Shown here: positions 33,769-42,796 of the stretch, piece by piece
Layout of the letters: every line of letters begins with the position of its first letter
How positions within the stretch are numbered: the stretch's first letter is position 1
NCBI GenBank assembly: GCA_040901795.1
Contig: JBBDYH010000121.1
Coordinates: forward strand, 21,412-85,411
From: JBBDYH01 sp040901795
GTDB taxonomy: Bacteria > Planctomycetota > Planctomycetia > Pirellulales > JALHPA01
DNA length: 64,000 nucleotides
Direction: 5' to 3'
Position numbers and translations under genes: made by a program
The notes under the pieces: model-generated
Database searches by the model: none
Seen by the model: the letters and a program-made list of their open reading frames with translations, nothing else
Told to the model about the DNA's origin: nothing

Positions 33769-35864
33769 GTGCTCACCTGGGGTTGCAACGTGCGATGCGC
33801 GAGGCGTCCGGCCAGCGCCGTTTCGATCAGCAGAATGGCCAACACGGCGATGATCAGCCAGCGCCACAGCTTCTGGCGGTTTTCGAGTTCGAAGATGCGC
33901 GCCTGGCGTTGGCGCTCGGCAATTTGTTCAGCGGTCGGCTGCGTGCCCACGCGGGCGCCGCGATGCTCCAGCTCCTCGACGGCCAAGGACGCCGTACGAC
34001 TTTCGTCGGCCGATAAGTTAAAGGCCAGGCGGCTTTCCTCACCACCCAGCACGAACTGGTAGATCCCCGGCTCGTCCGCCGAATCATAACTCGTGGCATC
34101 GGCAGGCATCTCGAGTTTGGCGCCATCGGGCCGCCGCACGACGCGTTCGCCGTTTGCGGCCGCCGTAGAAAGCTCGACGGTTTCGAACACGTGCCGCTGA
34201 GACTTTTTCAGGCCCCCGGTGGATTGCGGGAACATGCCGGCCAGGAGGGGCACGAACTTGGTGGAGAGCGCCAACTCGCTGTCGGCGGGGTGCCAGCCGC
34301 TGGTCGCTACGAGCAACCGCCCTTTGCCGAACGACTGCTGGAGCAAAAATGGATCGCCATTGTCAAACGCCGCGAGCACTTGCACGGTTTGCTCGGTCGG
34401 CAAGTTCACACGGCGGTGTTTCCAGAAGTGAATCTTGGTGAAGTCGGCGAAGCGCGGATCGGCAAATGGGGCAAAGAGCGGATGGTCGAACTTCACGCGG
34501 CCGATGAGCGCGAAATCGCTCGCCGCGGCTTCTTCGACGGCAAGGGCCGCGTAGTTCATCAAGCGGGCCAGGCCTGGTCCGGCGGACGAATCCTTGAGTA
34601 CATACAGTGCCATGCCTCCGGCATCGATGAATTTTCCGAGCAACGATCCTTGGTCCTCGGATAACGTCGTCGCCACGACGACAAGCTGCGCTTCGAGCAA
34701 GTCGGCGCTGGTGAGCTCTGCTTTAGCGCCGCGCGCGAGGACTTCGACCTTGCGCCTGGGAGTCTCGACCACCGCCTCTTGCAGGTAGTAGAGCAGCCCC
34801 TTGGTGTCGTCGGCTGAATCGTCGCCGATAAAGACTAAGCGAGCGTGCTCCTGCCGCGGCGGAATGAGGTACAACGTATTGTCAAAATCGTGCGCGTCGC
34901 CGGCCAGAATTAGCCGGTCCGCTTCCTGCCCCTTGGCCGGCCATGCCGTGCGGACAATGCGGCTCTGACCCGGCGGCACATAGACTTTGATCGGGTCTGC
35001 CGTAGTCAGGGGGCCATCCTGGTTTGCCCAGGCGAGCGTAAACTGTTCACGGGTCGAGTCGGCCTCGTTGCTCACGCGGATGCGGAGTCGCTCGGTATCC
35101 ATGGTCTCGGCCTCGAGACCGCTCTCGACGAGGTACAACCCGGCGTTCGTAGGATCCTTTAATGTGACCGACTGCACGTCCACCAGCACGCCGCTCGGCC
35201 ACTCGTAGCCTTGCAACGGTTCGATGTGGCTCCCCTGCTGCAGGTCGGAGATCAACACCAACTGCCGCCGGGCAGCGGGGGATGACTGCTTTGCATGGTC
35301 GCTCACGGCGTCGGCCACGTTGGCCAGAGCGTCGCCCAAGTTGGTCTCGGCCCAAGTGGGCGAGACCGTGCTCATTCGTGAGCGCAACAGCGGGACACGC
35401 TGCGAACGCTCTTGCTCGTTCCACTCGTCAAACGATACGAGGGGCCGCACTTGCTGGTCGAAAGTAAACAGCGCCACCTCGTCGGTCGGGGCCAACTCGT
35501 CGAGCACCTTGTCGACGCGCGCGAGCGCTTGCGTCCACAGGTCGCCGCGGCGCATGCTGGCGCTGGTATCGACCACCAGCGCGATCCGCCGGCCTTCGGC
35601 TTCGCTGATGTTCATGTCGGATTGACGATAAAACAGCGGACGCGCGAATGCGAACGCGAGCAGTGCCAGAGCCAGCCCGCGCAGGATCAACAACAGCAGG
35701 TTGTCGAGCCGGCTGCGGCGCGTGAGCCGCGGCGGCGACGGCGACAAAAACATCAGCGAGCTGAACACCTGCCGGCCTTGGGGCGTTCGCCGGATCAGGT
35801 GAAACACAATCGGCAACGAAACCGCCAGCAGCCCGGCAATATATAAAGGCGCAAGGAAGCTCAT
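33765..35864 (-). CDS. BatA-type VWA membrane protein
   Basis: This 699-residue protein begins MSFLAPLYIAGLLAVSLPIVFHLIRRTPQGRQVFSSLMFL, the BatA aerotolerance-type N-terminal domain. A second transmembrane segment follows (LLLLILRGLALALLAFAFARPL). The VWA domain has the metal-site motif DTSASM at 99-104 and LISDLQQGSHIEPLQGYEW. Next come a beta domain, a region resembling an inactive amidotransferase (LVFIGDDSADDTKGLLYYLQEAV), and a C-terminal transmembrane helix (LWRWLIIAVLAILLIETALAGRL). It overlaps DUF58 upstream and DUF4175 downstream by four bases each, so this is a tight operon. Confidence 0.92.
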   Translation of the reverse strand: MSFLAPLYIAGLLAVSLPIVFHLIRRTPQGRQVFSSLMFLSPSPPRLTRRSRLDNLLLLILRGLALALLAFAFARPLFYRQSDMNISEAEGRRIALVVDTSASMRRGDLWTQALARVDKVLDELAPTDEVALFTFDQQVRPLVSFDEWNEQERSQRVPLLRSRMSTVSPTWAETNLGDALANVADAVSDHAKQSSPAARRQLVLISDLQQGSHIEPLQGYEWPSGVLVDVQSVTLKDPTNAGLYLVESGLEAETMDTERLRIRVSNEADSTREQFTLAWANQDGPLTTADPIKVYVPPGQSRIVRTAWPAKGQEADRLILAGDAHDFDNTLYLIPPRQEHARLVFIGDDSADDTKGLLYYLQEAVVETPRRKVEVLARGAKAELTSADLLEAQLVVVATTLSEDQGSLLGKFIDAGGMALYVLKDSSAGPGLARLMNYAALAVEEAAASDFALIGRVKFDHPLFAPFADPRFADFTKIHFWKHRRVNLPTEQTVQVLAAFDNGDPFLLQQSFGKGRLLVATSGWHPADSELALSTKFVPLLAGMFPQSTGGLKKSQRHVFETVELSTAAANGERVVRRPDGAKLEMPADATSYDSADEPGIYQFVLGGEESRLAFNLSADESRTASLAVEELEHRGARVGTQPTAEQIAERQRQARIFELENRQKLWRWLIIAVLAILLIETALAGRLAHRTLQPQVST

Positions 35865-36856
35865 CCGGCCCTCCCCGCGCGCCTTCGGCTGCGCATCGTC
35901 TTGCGACCGGCGTGCAATCGTGCCCGCAGAAAATCGAACAGCGCCAGCTCCAGCGGCCGCTCGGTGGAGACGGGGTGATAATCGATACCCAAATCGCGGC
36001 AGGCTTGCTCAATCGCCGCCGCGTGCTCGGCGAACTTGCGTAAGTACTGTTGCCGGACGGCGGCGGGATCGACGTACAAATCGCGCCCCGACTCCAGATC
36101 GACAAACATCGCCGGCTTTTCGAACTTGAAATCGATCTCGGCCGGGTCGAGGACGCGCAGCAGCACGACCTCGTGCCCCTGCGAACGCAGGTAGCCGAGG
36201 TTTTTTTGCAGGCGATCGATCGGGGCGAGCAGGTCGGAGATCAACACCACCACGCCGCGCTTCCGCACGGTGGCGGCCACTTGCTCTAGAGGCGCCGTCA
36301 CGTCGGTCGAAGCCCCGGCGACCGCTCGCTCCAGACACAGCATCAGCCGGTGCAGGTGTCCCGGCCGGTACCGCGCCGGGAGGTACTCTGCGATCTTCTC
36401 GTCGAAGGTCACGAGGCCCGTTGCGTCGCGCTGCGTCGCCAGGAAGTAGGCCAGCGTCGCCGCGGCGGTGCGCGCGTATTCGATCTTGGTGTACTCGAGC
36501 GATCCATAACCCATCGAGCGGCTGAGGTCCACGAGCAGGTAACAGCGGAGGTTCGTTTCGTCTTCGAACCGCTTGATGTAATAGCGATCTGTGCGCGCGA
36601 ACAACTTCCAATCCAGGTAGCGCGGGTCATCGCCCTGGCTATACTGGCGATATTCGCTGAACTCGACCGAGAAGCCGTGGTAGGGGCTTTTGTGGAGGCC
36701 GCTGTAAAACCCCTCGACGACCACCTTGGCCCGCAGTTGCAGGCTCTTGATCCGCATCAGCGTGTGCGGGTCGATGAACGACGCCGCCCCGCCGCCGGCG
36801 CGCGGATCGCGCGGCGAATTACCCCCAGCGGGTTGGAGAACGCGCATGGCGGGCAT
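35861..36856 (-). CDS. DUF58 protein with VWA fold
   Basis: This 331-residue cytoplasmic protein has the DUF58 signature QGDDPRYLDWKLFARTDRYY at 75-94, followed by a VWA-like fold with YLLVDLSRSMGYGS at 106. DUF58 proteins are the usual partner of MoxR AAA ATPases and are thought to be substrates or adaptors for chaperone-like remodelling. Start ATG 36856 overlaps the MoxR stop by one base (TGATG). MRVLQPAGG a few codons on is an alternative start. The C-terminus is basic (RKTMRSRRRAGRAG). Confidence 0.93.
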   Translation of the reverse strand: MPAMRVLQPAGGNSPRDPRAGGGAASFIDPHTLMRIKSLQLRAKVVVEGFYSGLHKSPYHGFSVEFSEYRQYSQGDDPRYLDWKLFARTDRYYIKRFEDETNLRCYLLVDLSRSMGYGSLEYTKIEYARTAAATLAYFLATQRDATGLVTFDEKIAEYLPARYRPGHLHRLMLCLERAVAGASTDVTAPLEQVAATVRKRGVVVLISDLLAPIDRLQKNLGYLRSQGHEVVLLRVLDPAEIDFKFEKPAMFVDLESGRDLYVDPAAVRQQYLRKFAEHAAAIEQACRDLGIDYHPVSTERPLELALFDFLRARLHAGRKTMRSRRRAGRAG

Positions 36857-37866
36857 CAGCTTCCGGGTCCTTTCACGGTCTCCAAGAGGCGGCTGATCAA
36901 CGTCTCGACGGTCACTCCCTCCGCCTCGGCCCGGTAACTGAGCAGAATCCGGTGACGGAACGTGGCGTGCGTGAGCGCGCGGATGTCGTCGGTGGTGACA
37001 TGAGCGCGGCCGGCCAGCAAGGCGCGGGCCTTCCCGCCTAAAACCAGGAATTGGGCCGCACGGAGCCCTGCGCCCCAATTTACCCATTCATTGACAAACG
37101 ACGGTGTCTCCGATTGCCCGGGGCGACTGGCCGCGGCGAGGCGCACTGCGTAGCGGACGATTTCTTCGGCAATCGGCACGCGGCGAACGACGTCGTGAAA
37201 ACGCAAAACGTCCTCGCCGGTGAAGAGGGGCTCGATTGGCTTCGGGCGGCCCGACGTGGTCCGCTTGACGACCTCGACCTCGTCGTTCTCCGGCAGGTAA
37301 TCGATGACTACGTTGAACATGAACCGGTCGAGCTGAGCCTCGGGCAATGGGTAGGTGCCTTCCATCTCGATCGGGTTTTGCGTGGCCAGCACAAAGAACG
37401 GCTCTTCGAGCGGGTAGCGGATGCCGCCGGCCGTGACCTGGTACTCCTGCATGGCCTCCAATAACGCGGCCTGCGTTTTGGGGGGCGTGCGGTTGATCTC
37501 GTCGGCGAGCAAGACGTTGGCAAAGATCGGCCCTTTGACGAACTGCATCCGCCGGCGGCCATCGCCCGTATCCTCCAAGATCTCGGTGCCCGTGATGTCG
37601 GCCGGCATCAGGTCGGGCGTGAATTGAATCCGCTGAAACTTGAGGTGAAAGATTTGGGCGATCGAGCGGACTAAGAGAGTTTTCGCTAATCCGGGCGCGC
37701 CGGTAATCAGGCAGTGGCCGCCGGTGAACAGGCTAAAGAGCAATTGCTCGGTGACGTGTTTCTGTCCGACGATGACTTTGGAGAGCTCTTCGTCGATGCG
37801 CGTACGGCTGGCGCGGAGGTGCTCGACGACCTGACGTTCGGTATCAAAGGCGGCGTTCGTAGTCAC
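36856..37866 (-). CDS. MoxR-family AAA+ ATPase
   Basis: This 336-residue AAA+ ATPase has Walker A GAPGLAKT (56-63), Walker B VLLADEIN with Asp-Glu at 122-123, sensor 1 VLATQNPIEMEGTYPLPEAQLDRF, and the C-terminal lid ending with HATFRHRILLSYRAEAEG. MoxR proteins act as chaperones that insert metals or mature envelope protein complexes carrying VWA domains. The start was set at GTG 37866, preceded by GGGAG. The 22 codons upstream are translated from a palindromic repeat. It is first of the tightly overlapped cluster MoxR-DUF58-BatA-DUF4175-VWA-caspase-like. Confidence 0.93.
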   Translation of the reverse strand: MTTNAAFDTERQVVEHLRASRTRIDEELSKVIVGQKHVTEQLLFSLFTGGHCLITGAPGLAKTLLVRSIAQIFHLKFQRIQFTPDLMPADITGTEILEDTGDGRRRMQFVKGPIFANVLLADEINRTPPKTQAALLEAMQEYQVTAGGIRYPLEEPFFVLATQNPIEMEGTYPLPEAQLDRFMFNVVIDYLPENDEVEVVKRTTSGRPKPIEPLFTGEDVLRFHDVVRRVPIAEEIVRYAVRLAAASRPGQSETPSFVNEWVNWGAGLRAAQFLVLGGKARALLAGRAHVTTDDIRALTHATFRHRILLSYRAEAEGVTVETLISRLLETVKGPGS

Positions 37867-37908
37867 AAATCTCCCGATCGTTGAATCTTGATAGTTGAAA
37901 CGTCGCGC

Positions 37909-37932
37909 GTGGGCCTCGCGGACTCGGCCCAC
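37909..37932. repeat. REP-like palindrome GTGGGCC...GGCCCAC
   Basis: GTGGGCC at 37909-37915 pairs with GGCCCAC at 37926-37932 around TCGCGGACTC. It is flanked by CGC and CCTAC and lies in the gap between DUF4159 and MoxR. On the minus strand it follows GTAGG, like the palindromes at 10745 and 38817. Confidence 0.7.
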
Positions 37933-37945
37933 CCTACAAATTCCT

Positions 37946-38797
37946 TCAATGCGTCATCGCATAAAACACAATGTTGATTCCCATGGGGTACGACCACTTC
38001 TCGGCATACTGGCGGAAGTATTCAATGTTCTCGCCCTCGCGCTCCCAGCCGTCGCCAAGGTCGGTGTTATGGCAGATGATCGCCATCATCCGGCCTTTAT
38101 CGTCGTGGATTGCCTTGTAGTGCGGAGTTTGACCGTCCCAGCCCTCATAGGTATAGCCGCTCTCAAAATGGTTGATGCTAGGGACCTGCGGCTTCTGCGT
38201 CAGTTTGTATACGCAGTGGAAGATCGGGTGCTCCAACGTCAACTCCTCAGGCTCGCGGTCGGGGAAAACCCGCTTGATCTCGTGATAGAAATTGTCCCAC
38301 TCGTCCTCTCCCCAAAAATCGTCGACCATCAGAAAGCCGCCGTTGAACAGGTACCGCCGCAGGGCTACGACTTCCTCGTCCGTAAAGACCAGGTTGCCCG
38401 GCTCGATGAGGTAGAGAAACGGGTGATCGAACAGTTCTTCGTCGGTCAGTTCCAAAACTTTGGGCTGCGGGTTGACCTTGAGCGAGGTGAGCTGCTGCAG
38501 GCGGAACGAGAAATTGAGGTCGCTGTCGGGATAATCGGTGCGCCAGCCCCCGCCGCCGCGTCGACCCCAGCCGCCGTAGCGCACGCGCACGAACGTGAAC
38601 ACGTCGCTCTTGAACTCCGGATCGACTTCCCAATCCGGGACGCCACGGCGATCGTTCGGGTCAAATCGATCTCTGTAACCGCCACGGTATCCGCCACCTC
38701 GCTGCGGACGGTACGAGTCGAACTGGGCTAATGCAATCCCCGTCGCCAGTAGCGCGGCGATCCATCCAACGATCGCGAACTTTCGGGTGTTCGTCAC
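37946..38797 (-). CDS. secreted DUF4159 protein
   Basis: This 283-residue protein has a signal peptide (FAIVGWIAALLATGIALAQ) and a glycine-arginine linker (RPQRGGGYRGGYRDR). The DUF4159 domain has DVFTFVRVRYGG, LNFSFRLQQLTSLKVNPQP, FLYLIEPGNLVFTDEEVVALRRYLFNGGFLMVDDFWG and HPIFHCVYKL. The fold resembles an amidotransferase without catalytic residues. It is often found beside MoxR/VWA genes. It starts with GTG at 38797, supported by AAGGAGA seven bases upstream. Confidence 0.9.
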   Translation of the reverse strand: MTNTRKFAIVGWIAALLATGIALAQFDSYRPQRGGGYRGGYRDRFDPNDRRGVPDWEVDPEFKSDVFTFVRVRYGGWGRRGGGGWRTDYPDSDLNFSFRLQQLTSLKVNPQPKVLELTDEELFDHPFLYLIEPGNLVFTDEEVVALRRYLFNGGFLMVDDFWGEDEWDNFYHEIKRVFPDREPEELTLEHPIFHCVYKLTQKPQVPSINHFESGYTYEGWDGQTPHYKAIHDDKGRMMAIICHNTDLGDGWEREGENIEYFRQYAEKWSYPMGINIVFYAMTH

Positions 38798-38816
38798 GTG
38801 GCTCTCCTTAAAGGTA

Positions 38817-38832
38817 CTCGCCAGGAGGCGAG
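38817..38832. repeat. REP-like palindrome CTCGCC...GGCGAG
   Basis: CTCGCCAGGAGGCGAG is a 6-bp stem with a four-base loop, flanked by GGTA and ACCTAC. It lies between the TPR peptidase stop (38835) and the DUF4159 start. Confidence 0.65.
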
Positions 38833-38834
38833 AC

Positions 38835-41417
38835 CTACTGATCTTCGGAGGCGGGGGGCTTCTTGGCGGTCGCTCGCGTGATCTCCAACAACAATCGATG
38901 CGCCGCCAAATATCGGGGCGCCTGTTCCAGCGCCTCGATCACTTGTCGCTTCGCGTCGTCGAACTTTCCTTCGTCCCGCAACAGCCCGGCTAATCGGAAG
39001 TGGATCTCGGCGCGGTCGAGCGGCTGCAATAGCAACAGTGCATGGTTGGCATCGATTGCCGCTTTCCGCTCACTGAGCGCCTCGGCCGCGCGCGCCAAGT
39101 GCCGGTGCGGCGCGGCCACGAGCGGATTGATCGCCAACATCGCGGCGGCGTGTTCCGTCACCGCTTTCCAATCCTGCTCCTCGGCCGTCAGTTCAACGAG
39201 CCGCAGGCGCGCATCGGCAGCGTCCGCGTCGAGCGACGCCAGCTTCTCTAACACCGATCGCTCCCCTTGGGTTTCGCCCAGCTCGCGATGAATCGCCGCC
39301 AGAAGAGCATAAGGGCTCTCTGCGCCGTCGTAATCTGGGTAAAGTTGAACGGCCTCTTCGAGTGGCCGCTTGGCCTGTTCCCATTTCTTCGCCGCGATCA
39401 ACGCCTGACCTTCGAGAATCAATCCCCAGAAGTTTTTCGGGTGCTCCTTGTTCCACTCGGCGATCGCCTTGAGGTCGATTCTGCCCTCCAGTTCCGGCCG
39501 CTCCAGATCGACACCTGGCGCTAGTTGCTCGGCTTGCTCCTTGAACCAGCTTGCAAAGTCTTCGTCAAGCTTTTTGATGGGCTCCGTATGTCGCGCGAGG
39601 GCCTGATTGATTGCGATTCCCTCGCCGAGATCGTCGAGTGTCCGCTGCACCGCCGGCAAACCGTAGCGGCCGACGAGATACTCGACGACCATCGACGACT
39701 GGTAGTAGGCGAACTGCAAATGGACGGCACTCTTCGGCTTGAGGAACGCGCCGCTGAGCTGGCTCACCGGCGTGGCCTCGTCGTCGAGAACCATCTCGCG
39801 GTACTTGGGCGTCATCCGTTGGCCCCACGAGGCGTTCTCCTGCCGTTCCTCGTAGACCGAGATGCCCTCGCTCAACCAACGCGGCATGCGGTTGCGCGTC
39901 TTGTTGAGCGTGACGACGTGACAGAACTCGTGCCACAAGACCGCTTCCCAGTTTGACGGTGTCGCGCCTTGCGAGGCGGGACTGTTGGCGGTGATCACAC
40001 CGCCAAAGCACACGCCCAAGAACCCGGCGCCACCCGGCAGGCCAAACGTTCGGATCGCAAAATCCTTCTGCTGCGGAAAGATCTCGACGATGATCTTGTC
40101 GGATAGCTCGACATCGTACTTCTCGGCCAGCGTCTTCTTCGCGCGGCCGAGCAGCTCCAAGACGCGCGGCCCGTAAAGCTGCGCCTCGCGCTCGTCCATG
40201 CGCACAATGAAATCGTCGTTCTCAAGCGCACGAAACTTCGCCAGGTTGTCGTGCAGCGTGCTCAGGTTGTAGGCGAGGACATTGTACTTGTCTTCTTCGA
40301 AGACCTCCGCCGCCAGCCGCCAGCCTTCGTCTTCTTGTCCCAGCCGCAACAGGTCCTGGCAAAGCTGCACCTTCGCCGGGCGGTAGGTCGGCGAGAGCGC
40401 GAGCGCTTGCCGCTGATACGTCGCACCTTCGGCGAAGCGGTACTTCTGCGAGAGCTTCTGACCGAGGACGTGATCGACTTCCGGGTTTGTGGCCCAAGTG
40501 GCCAGCGCCAATTTGCGATGCGATTCTTCCTTCTCGTACTCGCCCGTCAAATGCGCGAGCACCGCACGATACGCCCACGCCCGGGCGTGCTTGGCGTTGA
40601 CCTTGAATACTTCCTTCAGGATCGACTCGGCGCGCTCGTACTCCTCGGCATCGATCGCGTTGTCGACCTGGAAGAGCAGGCTCTCGATGTGTTGCGGGTT
40701 GAGCTCCAAGGCCTTGGCCAGCGCGTCGGAGGCCTTTTCGGCGTCGTCGCTATAGGCTCGCGCCAGGCCAAGATGGACGTCGGGGTCTTCCGGACGCCGC
40801 TTAGCCGCTTCGGCAAAGGCTTCGGCGGCCAGCGCGAAGTCCTGCTTTTCAATCGCCAAGTCGCCACTGGCGAAATACGGTTCGGCCGCGGTGGGGCTGT
40901 CTTTCTTGGCCCGGTCGTAGAACAGCTCGAGCACCTGGCGGGCGTCGGCGCCGGCCAACAGCAGCGTGCGGCCGATTGCCACGCGGTTCGCCGCGTCCGT
41001 ATACCGCCACGGGTCGCGCGCGGCCAGCTCCTGGATATTCCGCAAAAGCTGGTCGGCGTCCTTGGGGCGGTCGTTTGCCCGCAGCACCTCGTAGCCCAGC
41101 AGCCGCAGCGGAATGCTGGTGCGATACACGGCGGCAGTGGCTTCGTACGTCTTGAGGGCCTCGGCATACTTGCCGGTGGTGAGCTCGGAGCGAATCTTCA
41201 CGAGCCGCCAGCCTTCGGCCCAGGCGTTGCCTTCGATGGCCTTCTGGCAAACGTCGATGCACTCGGCGTATGTGCCGGAGTAAAAGAGCTTTTGCGCATC
41301 GTCCAACTCTGCGGCCGAGGCCGGCGACAGCCAGACCGCAACGACAAGGCCAACAACGCATGCCCAACCGGCCGTCGAATGAGGCGGCCGTCCCTGCATC
41401 CAATAGAAACCGAGCAT
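38835..41417 (-). CDS. exported TPR protein with gluzincin (peptidase MA-like) domain
   Basis: This 860-residue protein has an N-terminal hydrophobic signal (WACVVGLVVAVWLSPASAAE). TPR repeats cover about 37-410 (PYFASGDLAIEKQDFALAAEAFAEAAKRRPEDPDVHLGLARAYSD). A peptidase MA-type metalloprotease domain follows, with HEFCH at 496-500 and the third ligand Glu517 in PRWLSEGISVYEE. More TPRs lie at the C-terminus (about 650-850). Zinc is bound by H496, H500 and E517. The start was placed at ATG 41417 with GGAGG seven bases upstream. It lies next to the MoxR cluster, on the same strand, and may serve the same envelope process. Confidence 0.92.
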   Translation of the reverse strand: MLGFYWMQGRPPHSTAGWACVVGLVVAVWLSPASAAELDDAQKLFYSGTYAECIDVCQKAIEGNAWAEGWRLVKIRSELTTGKYAEALKTYEATAAVYRTSIPLRLLGYEVLRANDRPKDADQLLRNIQELAARDPWRYTDAANRVAIGRTLLLAGADARQVLELFYDRAKKDSPTAAEPYFASGDLAIEKQDFALAAEAFAEAAKRRPEDPDVHLGLARAYSDDAEKASDALAKALELNPQHIESLLFQVDNAIDAEEYERAESILKEVFKVNAKHARAWAYRAVLAHLTGEYEKEESHRKLALATWATNPEVDHVLGQKLSQKYRFAEGATYQRQALALSPTYRPAKVQLCQDLLRLGQEDEGWRLAAEVFEEDKYNVLAYNLSTLHDNLAKFRALENDDFIVRMDEREAQLYGPRVLELLGRAKKTLAEKYDVELSDKIIVEIFPQQKDFAIRTFGLPGGAGFLGVCFGGVITANSPASQGATPSNWEAVLWHEFCHVVTLNKTRNRMPRWLSEGISVYEERQENASWGQRMTPKYREMVLDDEATPVSQLSGAFLKPKSAVHLQFAYYQSSMVVEYLVGRYGLPAVQRTLDDLGEGIAINQALARHTEPIKKLDEDFASWFKEQAEQLAPGVDLERPELEGRIDLKAIAEWNKEHPKNFWGLILEGQALIAAKKWEQAKRPLEEAVQLYPDYDGAESPYALLAAIHRELGETQGERSVLEKLASLDADAADARLRLVELTAEEQDWKAVTEHAAAMLAINPLVAAPHRHLARAAEALSERKAAIDANHALLLLQPLDRAEIHFRLAGLLRDEGKFDDAKRQVIEALEQAPRYLAAHRLLLEITRATAKKPPASEDQ

Positions 41418-41667
41418 CAGCAACCCTCCGGGGTCGGCAGCTCGCATGGCGGGACGTCTGTAGTTCGACCGGTATGGTTTGCCACGCGCCGGTGATCGGC
41501 AGGCAGGTGCGCAATCCGTCGTGCGATCGATACTTATGGTAGCCAACGCGTCGAGATAATCAACACGAATGCTGGCTGATTGAGGCATGCACTGCTGCCC
41601 CTAACTCTCGCAAGTGATATCCTGTTTGGATGAAAAGACATCACATCTGGGGTGAAATCATCGGCGT

Positions 41668-42429
41668 ATGAGACTCACTGCCAAAGCGGTGTCCGTTGAG
41701 AACATCCTTCCCTGGCGGGATCTGTATCGTCAGGAGATGAACTGCCAGATTATCCATGATTCACTGCATGATCGCCCCGGTTGGACGAAGGAGTATCTGC
41801 TCCAAGTTAATGACTCGGTCGCCGGATATGGGTCAATTGCGGTAGGTGGGCCGTGGAAGGGAAAGCCGACGGCGTGTGAGTTCTACCTGCTGCCGCAATA
41901 CCGGTCGCGCGCGTTCGATCTGTTCGAGACGTTGTTGGCCGAGAGCGCCGCGGTGGGCATCGAGGTGCAATCGAACGACCCGTTGATCACGGTGATGCTG
42001 CACACGTTCGCCGAGAACACCGAGAGCGAAAGTATTTTGTTCCACGACCGGCTGGCCACGATGCACTCGCCCGCCGGAGTCACTTTTCGCCGCGCGACGC
42101 CGGAGGACGCCGCCAGGTTTCTGCCGCATCAGGAAGGGGCGGGCTTTCTCGTGGAGGCCGAGGGGGTCATTGCCGGCACGGGCGGCATCCTCTTTCACTA
42201 CAATCGGCCGTATGGCGACATCTATATGGAAGTGGCGGAGCAGTTCCGCCGCCGCGGGTTTGGCAGCTACCTGGTCCAGGAGCTAAAACGAGTGTGCTAC
42301 GAAGGCGGCAACGTGCCTGGGGCGCGTTGCAACCAGAAAAACATCGCCAGCCGCAAAACGCTGCAGAAAGCCGGGTTTGTGCCGTGCGGACAGATTCTGA
42401 GCGGTTATTTATCCAGCCGGTCCGAATGA
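41668..42429 (+). CDS. GNAT-family N-acetyltransferase
   Basis: This 253-residue protein has two GNAT-like halves. The N-terminal half (VENILPWRDLYRQEMNCQIIHDSLHDRPGW...) is an acceptor-like domain. The C-terminal half has the acetyl-CoA region DIYMEVAEQFRRRGFGSYLVQELKRVCYEGG, where RRRGFGS is the RxxGxG/A pyrophosphate-binding motif. The end GARCNQKNIASRKTLQKAGFVPCG is typical of the family. The acceptor is unknown. It stands alone on the plus strand, divergent from the TPR peptidase. Confidence 0.88.
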   Translation: MRLTAKAVSVENILPWRDLYRQEMNCQIIHDSLHDRPGWTKEYLLQVNDSVAGYGSIAVGGPWKGKPTACEFYLLPQYRSRAFDLFETLLAESAAVGIEVQSNDPLITVMLHTFAENTESESILFHDRLATMHSPAGVTFRRATPEDAARFLPHQEGAGFLVEAEGVIAGTGGILFHYNRPYGDIYMEVAEQFRRRGFGSYLVQELKRVCYEGGNVPGARCNQKNIASRKTLQKAGFVPCGQILSGYLSSRSE

Positions 42430-42528
42430 GGCGGTACAAGCCGACCTTGCCGGAACTTGAGGTAACTCCAGCTTCTTCAACTGGCTATAATTGTCATTCG
42501 ATGGACGTTTCCCGATGAGAAACGCGGC

Positions 42529-42787
42529 ATGCGGCACTTCAAGTGGATTGGATGGAACCTGGAAAAGATCGATGCTCACGGACTTTCCACAGAGGATGTT
42601 GAGGCCGCATTCGATCGGGTGTTTCATATCGAGGAACGCAAGGACGGATCGTACCAGATGTTTGCCGAAAATACCCTCCGGCCGCCGGATCTGGGTGATC
42701 TGGCGCTACGACCGTGAAGATAACGAGATCCCAGATGTGTTCGGTGATTTGAGCGAAGCGCCGATTTTCGTGATCACCGCCTATTGA
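42529..42787 (+). pseudogene. frameshifted BrnT-like/toxin-like small protein
   Basis: The first frame reads MRHFKWIGWNLEKIDAHGLS and continues to QMFAEN, then leaves the conserved pattern and stops at 42717. The +1 frame from 42674 resumes with PSGRRIWVIWRYDREDNEIP and ends VITAY at 42785-42787. The joined product would be about 85 residues, resembling small BrnT-type or planctomycete toxin-like proteins. One extra base near 42670-42676 (AATACCCTCC) explains the break. It could be a pseudogene, a sequencing error or a programmed +1 shift. The antitoxin-like gene follows nine bases after. Confidence 0.7.
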
Positions 42788-42796
42788 GAGTGTTCC

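Noticed and set aside
40251..41495. 414-codon plus-strand frame over the TPR peptidase
   Set aside because: Antisense shadow; the minus strand has TPRs, HEFCH and a good start site.
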